The notes under the pieces: generated by a model
Databases searched by the model: none
Seen by the model: only the letters and a program-made list of their open reading frames with translations
What the model was told of the DNA's origin: nothing
Program-made: the position numbers and the translations under genes
Shown: one piece after another, positions 8,341 to 16,572 of the stretch
Layout: each line of letters opens with the position of its first letter
Numbering within the stretch: position 1 is the first letter of the stretch
NCBI RefSeq assembly: GCF_002973595.1
Contig: NZ_PVEO01000003.1
Coordinates: 124,001-188,000 of the forward strand
Direction: 5' to 3'
DNA length: 64,000 bases
DNA from: Jejuia pallidilutea
GTDB taxonomy: Bacteria > Bacteroidota > Bacteroidia > Flavobacteriales > Flavobacteriaceae

Positions 8341-8638
8341 CTTTTAAGAAAAAACAACAAAAAATATCGAAAAACTTTCATTATTCATTTTTTTTTTTTT
8401 ACGTTTGGATTATCTAATTCTTTCATTTAATAAAAAGCCAGTTAATTGAACGTTTTAGATAAACTGTTGCAACTCATCAGCGCTGATTTTTTTCTCTCAC
8501 TAATTTAAATAGTATGGCTACAACTTAAGGCTTAACTGTTGTAGCAGAAATGGCTTATTACATTTTGGCTTGTATTATTAATCAACTAAGTTAGGTTTTT
8601 GAATTTTCTATAACCACCTTAGTGTAAACATTTTTAAA
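8341..8638. other. Intergenic region with two palindromes
   Basis: No gene is visible. The 12-bp palindrome ATCAGCGCTGAT (8476-8487) is followed directly by a run of seven T and could end transcription of the RNase H gene. A hairpin with arms GCTACAAC and GTTGTAGC lies at 8517-8545. The stretch is the left edge of the AT-rich islet. Confidence 0.5.
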
Positions 8639-8929
8639 ATGAAAAAAGTAATTTTATTTTTTGGTTTACTTCTAGGCTGCTCAATTTTTGCCAATGCTAA
8701 TCCAGAAGTAAACAAAATTGAAGAAATAGAAGAATATACTATTTCCTTAAATGGCGATGAAGATTTATTTGGCTGTAGAGCCTCTTGCTGGGGAGAAGTT
8801 ACAAATACTGAAACTGGAGAGTCTGCCTTTTTTACTGCAAGTGTAACAGCAGATGATTGTGTTACAGCACAGACATCATGTATTAATAGTGTTATGAGAA
8901 AAATTCACAATTTTATGCATGCAAATTAA
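8639..8929 (+). CDS. Small secreted four-cysteine peptide
   Basis: A 96-residue protein. Residues 1-20 are a clear signal peptide (MKKVILFFGLLLGC, ending ANAN). The remainder is acidic at first, then carries two Cys pairs, CRASC (about 46-50) and CVTAQTSC (about 79-86), likely to form disulfides in the periplasm or outside. I do not recognise a family. It is followed at once by a strong terminator, so it is expressed separately from, or more strongly than, the GLPGLI and receptor-like genes downstream. Such a small peptide next to a GLPGLI protein and an outer-membrane receptor could be their ligand or cargo, but that is a guess from context. Confidence 0.7.
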   Translation: MKKVILFFGLLLGCSIFANANPEVNKIEEIEEYTISLNGDEDLFGCRASCWGEVTNTETGESAFFTASVTADDCVTAQTSCINSVMRKIHNFMHAN

Positions 8930-8935
8930 GTCAAC

Positions 8936-8969
8936 AAAAAGAGTTTTCCTTGTGAGGAAAACTCTTTTT
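8936..8969 (+). terminator. Intrinsic terminator after small peptide gene
   Basis: Perfect 15-bp arms AAAAAGAGTTTTCCT and AGGAAAACTCTTTTT flank the loop TGTG, and the right arm itself ends in T. It lies 7 bp after the stop codon and may work in both directions. Confidence 0.85.
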
Positions 8970-8985
8970 ATAAACTATTTAAGCA

Positions 8986-9807
8986 ATGATTAAAAAATGC
9001 ACTTTATTTTGTTGTTTACTTTTTGTGTTTTATAGTTTTGCTCAAAAAGATTCTACAATTGTATATGAAATTGATTACACTCGTGTACTACACCCTCCCA
9101 GCAGAGCTGGTGGCTATACGTCTATATATTCTCTAGATATTTTACCCCAACTTGAAATCTCAATTTACAGTAAGAAAAATAAATCTTCTCAGGATGATGT
9201 GATAAAAAATGATAAAGATGATGATGCACTTTTCTACTATACTCCTAAGGGCAAAAATACTAGTACCGTATTCAAAAACTACATCAAAAATAAGTTGTTT
9301 TCCACAGCAAGTATTGGTTCTAAACAGTTTGTTATTGAAGATTCGTTGAGCATATTTAATTGGAAAATTCTAAAAGAAACGAAAGTTATATTGGGGTATT
9401 CCTGCCAAAAAGCTACAACAAGTTTTAGAGGGAGAAAATACACAGCTTGGTTTACCAGCCAATTACCAGTTGGAGGCCCGTGGAAGTTTGACGGTTTACC
9501 GGGAATGATTTTAGAAATTAAATCAAAAAATTCTTTTATTTTCTTTGAAGCTATAGGTATTAGAAGTAGAAATGTTGTAAAAGCTATTATAAAAAACCCC
9601 TTCAAAAAAGAGAAAACATTATCTTGGGCAGACTTTAAGGCTTTATATAAGAAAAAGGCAATCGATTTAAGTAAGTATCGAACATCTTCTGGGAATGAAG
9701 GCCAAATTATTCTATCAAGGATGGGGATCGAACGCTATATAGAGGATAATGACACAGACTACACCGCCGATAAAGATTTTGAAAGAGAACGCAATAACAA
9801 AAATTAA
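8986..9807 (+). CDS. GLPGLI family protein
   Basis: A 273-residue exported protein (signal peptide about 1-19, ending SFAQ). The family signature is visible as WKFDGLPGMILEI (about residues 163-175), preceded by the usual CQKATTSFRGRKYTAWF segment. GLPGLI proteins are Bacteroidota-specific envelope proteins without an established biochemical role, often next to outer-membrane barrel proteins, as here. The next gene's only ATG lies inside its last codons (59-bp overlap), so the two are probably cotranslated. The base composition is visibly more AT-rich than the flanking housekeeping genes. Confidence 0.85.
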   Translation: MIKKCTLFCCLLFVFYSFAQKDSTIVYEIDYTRVLHPPSRAGGYTSIYSLDILPQLEISIYSKKNKSSQDDVIKNDKDDDALFYYTPKGKNTSTVFKNYIKNKLFSTASIGSKQFVIEDSLSIFNWKILKETKVILGYSCQKATTSFRGRKYTAWFTSQLPVGGPWKFDGLPGMILEIKSKNSFIFFEAIGIRSRNVVKAIIKNPFKKEKTLSWADFKALYKKKAIDLSKYRTSSGNEGQIILSRMGIERYIEDNDTDYTADKDFERERNNKN

Positions 9808-12457
9808 TTTATTTATTGTACTTATTACGCTTTCAACTTCTTTGGCAAACTCCCAAATAATAAGCGGTATAATAACTGACGAAAACGCAAAGCCCTTAAG
9901 GGCAACTATTTTAATAAAAGAAGTTTCAAAACCTAATCTTATTAGAGAATTTCATATAGTTCGTAATGGAAATTTTTCTTTTGAATTAAAAAACACCTAC
10001 CCTGAAGCTATTATTATCGAAATAGTTTCAACTGGTTTTATTACAAAAACGAAAAAAGTCATCTTTATAAAGGAAATAAATATTTATAATTTTGAATTTG
10101 TTCTTGTAAAAGATACAACAACAAAACTAGATCAGGTATTAATTGTCGCCAAAAAACCGCCTGTAAAAAAAGCAAAAGATACTGTTTCTTACAATTTACG
10201 CTCTTTTTTAGATGGTTCAGAAGAAAAAGTTCAAGATATATTAAAAAAACTACCTGGAATTGAAGTAAATAATGAAACAGGCTTAATTAAATACAACGGC
10301 AAATTAATTGAAACTGTCACGTTAGAAGGTGACAACCTTTTTGGTTACAATTATGCAACAGGTACAAAAAATATTAATGCAGATATTATTAGCTCCGTTG
10401 AGGCTATAGAAAATTACTCTGAAAATGTTTTACTTAAAGGAATTGAAAAAGGTGATAAAGTAGCTTTAAACCTAAAGCTTAAGAAAAATAAAACTGACTT
10501 TTCTGGTAATTTTGATTTAGGTTTGGGTGTTTTTGACAGTATCCAAAATGTAGCAAGCAATTCTTCCATTAACGTTTTAGGAATTAATAAATCCTACAAG
10601 TCTTTTGGAACGTTTTCCCATAACAACGTTGGCGACAATGCTTCTCCTTTTAATTACTACAGTTCTGATTTAAATTTAGAGCGATTAAAAGAGCTTGACC
10701 TTTTTACTGAAAAAATCATCCCCGAATTTCAAATTATTAGTTTTCTTGAAAACAATAAGTCAAACATAAACAACCAACTATTTACTAGTTATAACAGTAT
10801 GTTTTCTTTAAATAAAAAACTAAAATTAAAAGTCAATTTATACTATTTAAAAGATAAGTTAAGAAGCAATCAATTAATTCAAAATGAGTATAAAATAAAT
10901 GAAAACGAATTTATAACATTTGACAAAAAAAACGCCTCAAAAGCACCAAAGCAATACAGAAGTGATGTTGAATTAAAATATTTTTCTTCAAAATCTACCC
11001 TGCTTAAATACAACTTAAGCTTAAGGAAAGAAAGCATAGAAACAAATATTGATATATCATCTAATCAGAATAATGATTATTTTTCTTTCTTAACATCAAG
11101 AAATGAATTTTTAAAACAAAAACTTGAATTTACAAAGAGGTTATCTTTTAATTTGGCTTTCCAATTATATTTTATCCAGTCAGAAAATACAATTATTCAG
11201 GATTTTAATTTGATTCCAAAAACATCAAATAATGTTATTGAAGATAACATACAGAAAGTAGATTTAAGTAAAAATAATATTGAAATAAAATCTAAAATTT
11301 TAGGGTCTAAAAATGAAAATAAATGGGTTTTTGATATTGGGGCTTTTAAACAGAAAGAGCCATTTCAATCAAATTTATACGATGCAACAAACCCAGATCA
11401 AACTCTTAATGAAAATACTACGAATAATTTAGAATATAACAAAAAAGCTATATACAACTTTGCGTCATATCAACATAAGATGGGTGATTTTCGCATTGCT
11501 CCAAACTATACTTTAAGTTTAATCCATCAAAGCTTAGGTAATCAAATTACTCAATCAGAGGATGGTTCAAAAGTATTAGTTTTTGAACCATCAATAAACA
11601 TTTTCTATAAAGTTAACTCAATTTCTTCGTTTACGTTAGATTTAGGACTCAATCAAAACACTAATACAATTAGAAATTTATTTAATAACCCCGTTCTAAT
11701 TAACAACAGGACTAAAATTCAAAACACGCCCAACCTTTCCTTTCAAAAAAATCAATTTTACAGTGTATCTTACAATAAACACGACTTATTTAATCAGTTA
11801 CAGTTAGTCTTAGGAGCTAAATACCAAAAACAAAAAGGCAATTTTTTTTCAAATACGACCGTAAATTCTAATTCTAATTTAATTAATTACTTTTATTTAT
11901 CGGACAAAACAGAAAATTTAGATTTCAATCTAATATTTTCAAAACTTATTTCTCCAATTAATACTAATATTAAATTTAGTTCATTTTTTTCCTTATCTAA
12001 CTATAACAACATTGTCAATAATTCGATATTGAGGAACAATAAAAGTGAGCAGTTTTTTAGTGAATTTTTCATAAAAACTGCATTCAAGTCAAAGATTAAT
12101 TTTGAAAATGAAATTAGCTACCAATCAAATAAAGTTACAAGTGAAACTATTTTTAAAAATGAATCTCTAATTAATAAATTTAAAATTATTTATACCCCTA
12201 CAGATGATTTATTCGGAACATTAGCCTTGGACTACTTTATCCCTAAGTTTGGTTTACAATCAAAAAATTATAAATTTTTAGAAGTAAAAATCTCATACAA
12301 ACCGGTAGATGAAAAATGGAAGATAAGCCTTATTGGCAGCAACTTGTTAGGTGAGGATAATTTTATACAAATTCAAAATACTGATATCTCCAATAACCTT
12401 TTCAGGAGTAATTTATTAAATAGATATTTATTATTTAGTTATTCTTATATATTTTAA
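9749..12457 (+). CDS. TonB-dependent-receptor-like outer-membrane protein
   Basis: A 902-residue protein. After a short N-terminal extension comes a hydrophobic signal (INLFIVLITLSTSLANSQ, about 19-36). Then follow a carboxypeptidase-regulatory-like domain beginning IISGIITDENAKPLRATI (about 37-120), a plug-like segment with ILKKLPGIEVN and VTLEGDNLFGYNY, and a long Asn/Lys/Phe-rich beta barrel ending in YSYIF. No TonB box can be assigned with confidence. The gene overlaps the GLPGLI gene; if the true start is the TTG at 9779 the overlap is shorter. Likely role: uptake or export of an unknown ligand across the outer membrane, working with the GLPGLI protein. Composition is strongly AT-rich, supporting lateral origin. 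Confidence 0.75.
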   Translation: MTQTTPPIKILKENAITKINLFIVLITLSTSLANSQIISGIITDENAKPLRATILIKEVSKPNLIREFHIVRNGNFSFELKNTYPEAIIIEIVSTGFITKTKKVIFIKEINIYNFEFVLVKDTTTKLDQVLIVAKKPPVKKAKDTVSYNLRSFLDGSEEKVQDILKKLPGIEVNNETGLIKYNGKLIETVTLEGDNLFGYNYATGTKNINADIISSVEAIENYSENVLLKGIEKGDKVALNLKLKKNKTDFSGNFDLGLGVFDSIQNVASNSSINVLGINKSYKSFGTFSHNNVGDNASPFNYYSSDLNLERLKELDLFTEKIIPEFQIISFLENNKSNINNQLFTSYNSMFSLNKKLKLKVNLYYLKDKLRSNQLIQNEYKINENEFITFDKKNASKAPKQYRSDVELKYFSSKSTLLKYNLSLRKESIETNIDISSNQNNDYFSFLTSRNEFLKQKLEFTKRLSFNLAFQLYFIQSENTIIQDFNLIPKTSNNVIEDNIQKVDLSKNNIEIKSKILGSKNENKWVFDIGAFKQKEPFQSNLYDATNPDQTLNENTTNNLEYNKKAIYNFASYQHKMGDFRIAPNYTLSLIHQSLGNQITQSEDGSKVLVFEPSINIFYKVNSISSFTLDLGLNQNTNTIRNLFNNPVLINNRTKIQNTPNLSFQKNQFYSVSYNKHDLFNQLQLVLGAKYQKQKGNFFSNTTVNSNSNLINYFYLSDKTENLDFNLIFSKLISPINTNIKFSSFFSLSNYNNIVNNSILRNNKSEQFFSEFFIKTAFKSKINFENEISYQSNKVTSETIFKNESLINKFKIIYTPTDDLFGTLALDYFIPKFGLQSKNYKFLEVKISYKPVDEKWKISLIGSNLLGEDNFIQIQNTDISNNLFRSNLLNRYLLFSYSYIF

Positions 12458-12468
12458 ACTTATAATAT

Positions 12469-12573
12469 TCTGCCAAAAAAAACTTAAAAAGCAATTATCC
12501 CTGCAACACAGTTATTATAAAATGGGAAACCAAAGCCTGGGGCGAAATTCCTGCGGATTTTGGGCGGAAATAA
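12469..12573 (+). pseudogene. Orphan 3' end of a second RNase H gene
   Basis: In frame, 12520-12573 encodes KWETKAWGEIPADFGRK and a stop, identical in protein to the end of the RNase H gene at 7696-8340. The codons differ at synonymous positions (GCT/GCC, GCA/GCG, CGA/CGG, AAG/AAA, TAG/TAA). Weaker similarity extends upstream (LKSN against LKNN) to about 12469, right after the receptor gene's stop at 12457. Synonymous-only divergence shows that the copy evolved as coding sequence before being cut off. It is the remnant of a homologous gene whose front part was replaced, or the end carried in by an element that integrated at this gene. Confidence 0.8.
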
Positions 12574-12726
12574 AAAAAGAGGCTGACTGGAAAGTATTTT
12601 TAATGTCATTCAGAGCGATAGCGAAGAATCTCAAAACACTCATTGTCAATGTTTTTTTTTAAAGATTCTTCATCCCGTTAGCTATCGGGACCATTCAGGA
12701 TAACACTTTTCAGACAGCCTTTTTTT
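12572..12726. repeat. 155-bp foldback repeat between convergent units
   Basis: The ends form an imperfect inverted repeat: AAAAAAAGAGGCTGACTGG at the left, and CAGACAGCCTTTTTTT at the right. Inside, AGAATCT and AGATTCT, and GATAGC and GCTATC, also pair, so the whole element can fold into one long stem. It has no coding capacity. The position between a plus-strand and a minus-strand unit fits a bidirectional terminator or a small non-autonomous repeat spread through the genome. Confidence 0.65.
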
Positions 12727-12757
12727 AATGCCTGTGTTAGCAAAAGCTTTGAGTTGT

Positions 12758-13510
12758 TTAATCTTTAATAAATTTTACGGTGTTCCCGTTTTCTAATTTT
12801 AAAAAGTATAGGCCATTGGCGAAGCTTTTAATATCAACAGCCTCATTATCAGAAATTTTACCATGAGCGATTTCTGAACCTAATGCATTATAAATACTAT
12901 ATGTTGCTTTATTTTTTAAGCCTGAAACTTTAATATATTCGGAAGCAGGATTTGGTAATACTTTTGTACTATTGGAAACAGTAAACGCATCAAGACCTAA
13001 TGTATCATCTGAAATTGAAACTGAAAATTTGGCATCTGTTATAGATAAACTAACTCCATCTCGGAAAAGATTACCTCCAGAATATTCATTAATAAAATCG
13101 GCAACAATACTCATACCTGTATCTATGGTAAATTCAAAAGTATATTGGTTGCCTTGAGTTACATTTACGTTGCCAGTAACATTTATTCTAATAGGGTCAT
13201 TTACTTGACTAATGGTTATTTCAGGATATGCTTGCGTATATATAGGTGTTCCGCTAACCGTATTACCACTATATACTTTAAGCGTACCAGCTGATATTGT
13301 ACCAGTTGTAGCGGCAAGGAATTGAACGTACTCTAAAGCTCCACTACACTCTGCTGTAAAGCCTTGACCTATAGACCAATTTGCAGTACTTTCCCAAGGC
13401 ACTGCAAATTGAGGGTTATTACTTACAACACATTGTGCTGTTAAATTTTGTAATAAAAACGTGAAAGCTAGAATTAAGGTTGTTTTAATAGATAAGTAAT
13501 TGTTTTTCAT
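12758..13510 (-). CDS. Secreted protein with T9SS type A sorting domain
   Basis: A 250-residue protein. Residues 1-25 are a signal peptide ending NLTAQ. The central part (about 30-170) is a beta-rich domain with Gly/Thr/Ser repeats such as SGNTVSGTPIYTQAYPE; I do not recognise its family. The C-terminal 70 residues are a typical type IX secretion sorting domain: LPNPASEYIKVSG, then YSIYNALGSEIAHG and FANGLYFLKLENG, ending KFIKD. It should be exported by the Por secretion system and displayed on or released from the cell surface. Confidence 0.85.
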   Translation of the reverse strand: MKNNYLSIKTTLILAFTFLLQNLTAQCVVSNNPQFAVPWESTANWSIGQGFTAECSGALEYVQFLAATTGTISAGTLKVYSGNTVSGTPIYTQAYPEITISQVNDPIRINVTGNVNVTQGNQYTFEFTIDTGMSIVADFINEYSGGNLFRDGVSLSITDAKFSVSISDDTLGLDAFTVSNSTKVLPNPASEYIKVSGLKNKATYSIYNALGSEIAHGKISDNEAVDIKSFANGLYFLKLENGNTVKFIKD

Positions 13511-13605
13511 TTTTTTTGAATTAAGTTTAGTAATTGTTTTTTGCTGCTAACAAGGCATAGCGTTTTTTTTATAAGCCTCACTAAAACATAAACCCAATTG
13601 GTATG

Positions 13606-14637
13606 TTACAAGCCTATCCAAAAAGTATAACCCGATTGGAAGGTAAGGAGACAGTAAAAATCATAAACAGCAACATCAAATCCTGTAGGATTTGGAGTAT
13701 CTACCTCTATCATTTTACCACGGTCAAAACGTGTAATACCGTTTACAGCATAACCACATTCACAGTTTTCGAACTGAATAGTGTAAACGTTGCCCTTAGT
13801 AACACTTTGCGGAGTGCTCAAGGTTATGGAGTTAATGCCGGCTGAAACACTTTCTGTCTGCGAATGCAACAAAGTGCCGGTATTCCCTTCGCCTTCATAA
13901 ATCTTTAACGTTACGCTCGTAGCTGTTTTAGAGTTTAAATCGATTTTAGAAATAGCATCAGTACCTCTTGGTATAAATGTTTGTGCAAAATTATTAACAT
14001 AACCTGGATCCATATACTCACTTGGGCCTCCCACTTCATCAATTCCGTCAGTGCCCTCATATTTTGCTACTTGTAATTGGTTATCGGTGCTATTGTAAAT
14101 CACAGTTCCTCTTGGAGGATTAGCGATTGCGTCGCGTTCTGTAGTGGATAGGTTGGTAATAACCATAGCTCCGTTTTGGATACTTAACGCGTTATTAGTT
14201 ACATCATCTAAATCAATATTATTAACTGTTTCTGCTGTTTTGGCATGTAATGCATAAGGCACGCTCATTAATTCACTGGTAGCGGTTATGGTATAGTTGT
14301 TACCACCTTCAGGATCTGTTTCAATTTTAACAAAATATGGTCCGTTTGCCCAATCAATAGTTGTAAAATCACCTGTTTGAACGTTTCCTGTTCCAATGGC
14401 AATACCAATTAAGCCCTCGTTTGATGTAACAGGTGCTTGTGTTTCTACATAAACTGCTGTTCCGTTAGCATTTCCTTGCAATACACTAATTTGCATTCCT
14501 ACAGATTGATTTGAAATTAACGAATTATCTGTAGCTCTTAATACTGCTTGATAATTTATTTTTTGGGGCGCTTGCGAAAAGCCCGTATAGCAAATTGTTA
14601 AAATAAATAGGGTAATTAAGGTTTTTAAAGTTTTCAT
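13606..14637 (-). CDS. Secreted beta-rich protein, function unknown
   Basis: A 343-residue protein with a signal peptide (about 1-21, ending GFSQ). The mature N terminus, PQKINYQAVLRATDNSLI, then WANGPYFVKIETDPEGG and LMSVPYALHAKTAETV, is a recurrent arrangement in secreted or adhesin-like proteins of Flavobacteriia. The C-terminal half holds a second beta-rich region (KTATSVTLKIYEGEGNTG) resembling the middle of the T9SS protein encoded just downstream. No T9SS sorting domain is visible at its own C terminus (GYTFWIGL). It follows the gene at 14641 by 3 bp in the same direction, so the two share an operon. Confidence 0.7.
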   Translation of the reverse strand: MKTLKTLITLFILTICYTGFSQAPQKINYQAVLRATDNSLISNQSVGMQISVLQGNANGTAVYVETQAPVTSNEGLIGIAIGTGNVQTGDFTTIDWANGPYFVKIETDPEGGNNYTITATSELMSVPYALHAKTAETVNNIDLDDVTNNALSIQNGAMVITNLSTTERDAIANPPRGTVIYNSTDNQLQVAKYEGTDGIDEVGGPSEYMDPGYVNNFAQTFIPRGTDAISKIDLNSKTATSVTLKIYEGEGNTGTLLHSQTESVSAGINSITLSTPQSVTKGNVYTIQFENCECGYAVNGITRFDRGKMIEVDTPNPTGFDVAVYDFYCLLTFQSGYTFWIGL

Positions 14638-14640
14638 TGG

Positions 14641-15120
14641 TTAGTTCTTTAAGATTTTAAATGATTTAATTAGGGTATTGTCTTTGTTAATTTTTAAAAT
14701 GTAAGTTCCCGGTGTAAAAGATTGCATATTTACATGGGCTGTATTGGCTGTTAATTGGCCTTTTAAAAGCTGTTTGCCTTCTAAACTATACAGCACGTAG
14801 GTGTATGGAGCGTCCATTGCATTGGTAGCAGACAACACTAATACATCTGTAGCTGGATTAGGAAATGCTTTTAAGGACACACTAATCATAGCATCCTCTG
14901 GTGAGTTTAACGTTTCAGAAATAGTGTAAGCTTGTATCACTCCAGAATTTAAGCTATAACTGCCATTTGTGGTAAGGTTTGTTAACGTTTCTCCTACACT
15001 GTAGGAAACTGTTCCGCTAGATCCTGAAACAACACCGCCTGAAACCGTGGCGTTTTGCTGTGCTTGTAATGACGTTAAAGCACAAATACCTAACATAAAT
15101 AAGTAATTTTTGTAGATCAT
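14641..15120 (-). CDS. Small secreted protein with T9SS type A sorting domain
   Basis: A 159-residue protein from the ATG at 15120. An in-frame codon 48 bp upstream would precede the predicted transcription start and spoil the signal peptide. Signal peptide about 1-20 (MIYKNYLFMLGICALTSLQA). A short Gly/Ser/Thr region (TVSGGVVSGSSGTVSYSVGE) follows, then the sorting domain from about 85: KAFPNPATDVLVLSAT, SLEGKQLLKGQL, TPGTYILKINKDN, ending SFKILKN. Proteins of this size consist almost only of the export tag. First gene of a two-gene unit. Confidence 0.85.
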   Translation of the reverse strand: MIYKNYLFMLGICALTSLQAQQNATVSGGVVSGSSGTVSYSVGETLTNLTTNGSYSLNSGVIQAYTISETLNSPEDAMISVSLKAFPNPATDVLVLSATNAMDAPYTYVLYSLEGKQLLKGQLTANTAHVNMQSFTPGTYILKINKDNTLIKSFKILKN

Positions 15121-15149
15121 ATTTTTTGGGTTTTGATAAATTTGGGACA

Positions 15150-15183
15150 CAAAACTAAAAAAAATCATACGCTAAAAAAGCAA
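15150..15183 (-). promoter_or_regulatory. Promoter of the secreted-protein operon
   Basis: On the minus strand a TTG (15183-15181) is followed after 23 bp by TAGTTTTG (15157-15150), a full match to the -7 consensus TAnnTTTG. Transcription would begin near 15143, giving a leader of about 23 nt before the ATG at 15120. Confidence 0.55.
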
Positions 15184-15540
15184 CTCTAAGCATAAAAAAA
15201 CCAAGAAAATTATAAGTAATTCATTCTGAATATGATAACTAAAAACAAACTGTCGTTTCTATTTTTTAAATAAAAACTAATCAAACTACATTTTATAAAG
15301 TATTGAAAATCAAATTATTAATATCTAATAGGCTTTAATCATTCATAAATAAAAAAATATACTATCCGTTCTGTATTTAAGAAACCACATGCTATATATC
15401 CTGAAAGATTGAAACTTATGGTCTTAATACACATCTTTCTTTTTTCAATTATAAAATCTACTCAAATTCACAAGTGCTTATTAAAAACACACCCAAAGCC
15501 ATATTCACTAATTTTTTATTCCATTAGTTTTTAAAAGGTT

Positions 15541-15548
15541 TATATTTG
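15541..15548 (+). promoter_or_regulatory. -7 box of the PfkB gene
   Basis: TATATTTG matches TAnnTTTG in full and lies 24 bp before the ATG at 15573. It shows that the TTG codon at 15546 lies in the promoter and is not the start. No clear -33 TTG is visible. Confidence 0.5.
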
Positions 15549-15572
15549 CAAAAAAATCAGTACTCCATTTTT

Positions 15573-16514
15573 ATGAGTAAACTAGTAATAGTTGGTACCG
15601 TAGCGTTTGATGCCATTGAAACGCCCTTTGGTAAAACCGACAAAATCTTAGGTGGCGCAGCTACCTTTATTGGACTTTCAGCTTCACATTTTAATGTAGA
15701 TGCAACCTTAGTATCTGTTGTTGGTGGCGATTTTCCAGAAGACTACCTAAATCTTTTAGCAAATAAAAATCTTGATATTTCAGGTATTGAAATTATTAAA
15801 GAGGGCAAAACATTTTTTTGGAGCGGTCGTTATCACAACGATATGAACTCAAGGGATACATTGGTTACAGAATTGAATACACTTGCCGATTTTAAGCCTG
15901 TTGTACCAAAAAATTATACCGATGCAGATGTAGTAATGTTAGGAAACCTACATCCACTCGTACAATCTAGTGTGCTAGACCAAATGCAGAAAAAACCTAA
16001 GTTGGCAATTTTAGACACCATGAATTTTTGGATGGATTGCGCCTTAGATGATTTGTTAAACGTTATAAAACGTATAGACGTTATTACCATTAACGATGAA
16101 GAAGCGAGACAACTTACCGGAGAATACTCGCTTGTGGTTGCCGCAAGAAAAATTCATGAGATGGGACCAAAATATGTAGTTATAAAAAAGGGGGAACACG
16201 GTGCGCTATTGTTTCATAACGACAATGTGTTTTATGCGCCCGCCCTACCTCTAGAAGAAGTTTTTGATCCCACTGGTGCAGGCGACACCTTTGCAGGAGG
16301 GTTTGCTGGCTATTTAGCTAAAACCGGCGATATCTCTTTTGAAAACATGAAAAACGCTGTAATATATGGTTCTACCTTAGCATCGTTTTGCGTAGAAAAA
16401 TTTGGCACAGAGCGTATGCAAAATTTATCTAAAGACGACGTTGAAAAACGACTGTTACAGTTTAAACAATTAACGCAATTTGAAATAGAATTAACTCAAG
16501 GTAGCGCACTCTAA
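15573..16514 (+). CDS. PfkB family sugar/nucleoside kinase
   Basis: A 313-residue ribokinase-fold enzyme, start at ATG 15573 (MSKLVIVGTVAFDAIETPFG). The N-terminal Gly-Gly motif is GGAATFIGLSASHF (about 27-40). The C-terminal anion-hole and catalytic motif is DPTGAGDTFAGGFAGYLA (about 232-249), with the catalytic Asp in GAGD. Such enzymes phosphorylate a sugar or nucleoside with ATP; the substrate cannot be read from the sequence. It is followed 58 bp later by purF, so a role near ribose or purine metabolism is attractive but unproven. Confidence 0.9.
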   Translation: MSKLVIVGTVAFDAIETPFGKTDKILGGAATFIGLSASHFNVDATLVSVVGGDFPEDYLNLLANKNLDISGIEIIKEGKTFFWSGRYHNDMNSRDTLVTELNTLADFKPVVPKNYTDADVVMLGNLHPLVQSSVLDQMQKKPKLAILDTMNFWMDCALDDLLNVIKRIDVITINDEEARQLTGEYSLVVAARKIHEMGPKYVVIKKGEHGALLFHNDNVFYAPALPLEEVFDPTGAGDTFAGGFAGYLAKTGDISFENMKNAVIYGSTLASFCVEKFGTERMQNLSKDDVEKRLLQFKQLTQFEIELTQGSAL

Positions 16515-16528
16515 ACGGGTGCGTTTTT
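16505..16528 (+). terminator. Weak intrinsic terminator overlapping the PfkB stop
   Basis: Arms CGCAC and GTGCG with the stop codon in the loop are followed by a T-run. The stem is only 5 bp, so read-through into purF is likely. Confidence 0.4.
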
Positions 16529-16572
16529 ATTAGAGGGAAGTTAAGAAACTAAACATCAATTAAAAACCAAAC

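Larger units (their letters stand above)
15121..15572. other. Divergent intergenic region
   Basis: It separates the minus-strand secreted-protein operon from the PfkB gene. Apart from the two promoters listed separately I see no gene, repeat or structured element in it. Confidence 0.6.

Noticed and set aside
16515-16572. Purine riboswitch before purF
   Set aside because: The gap to the PfkB gene is only 58 bp and shows none of the conserved aptamer core; only a weak hairpin is present.
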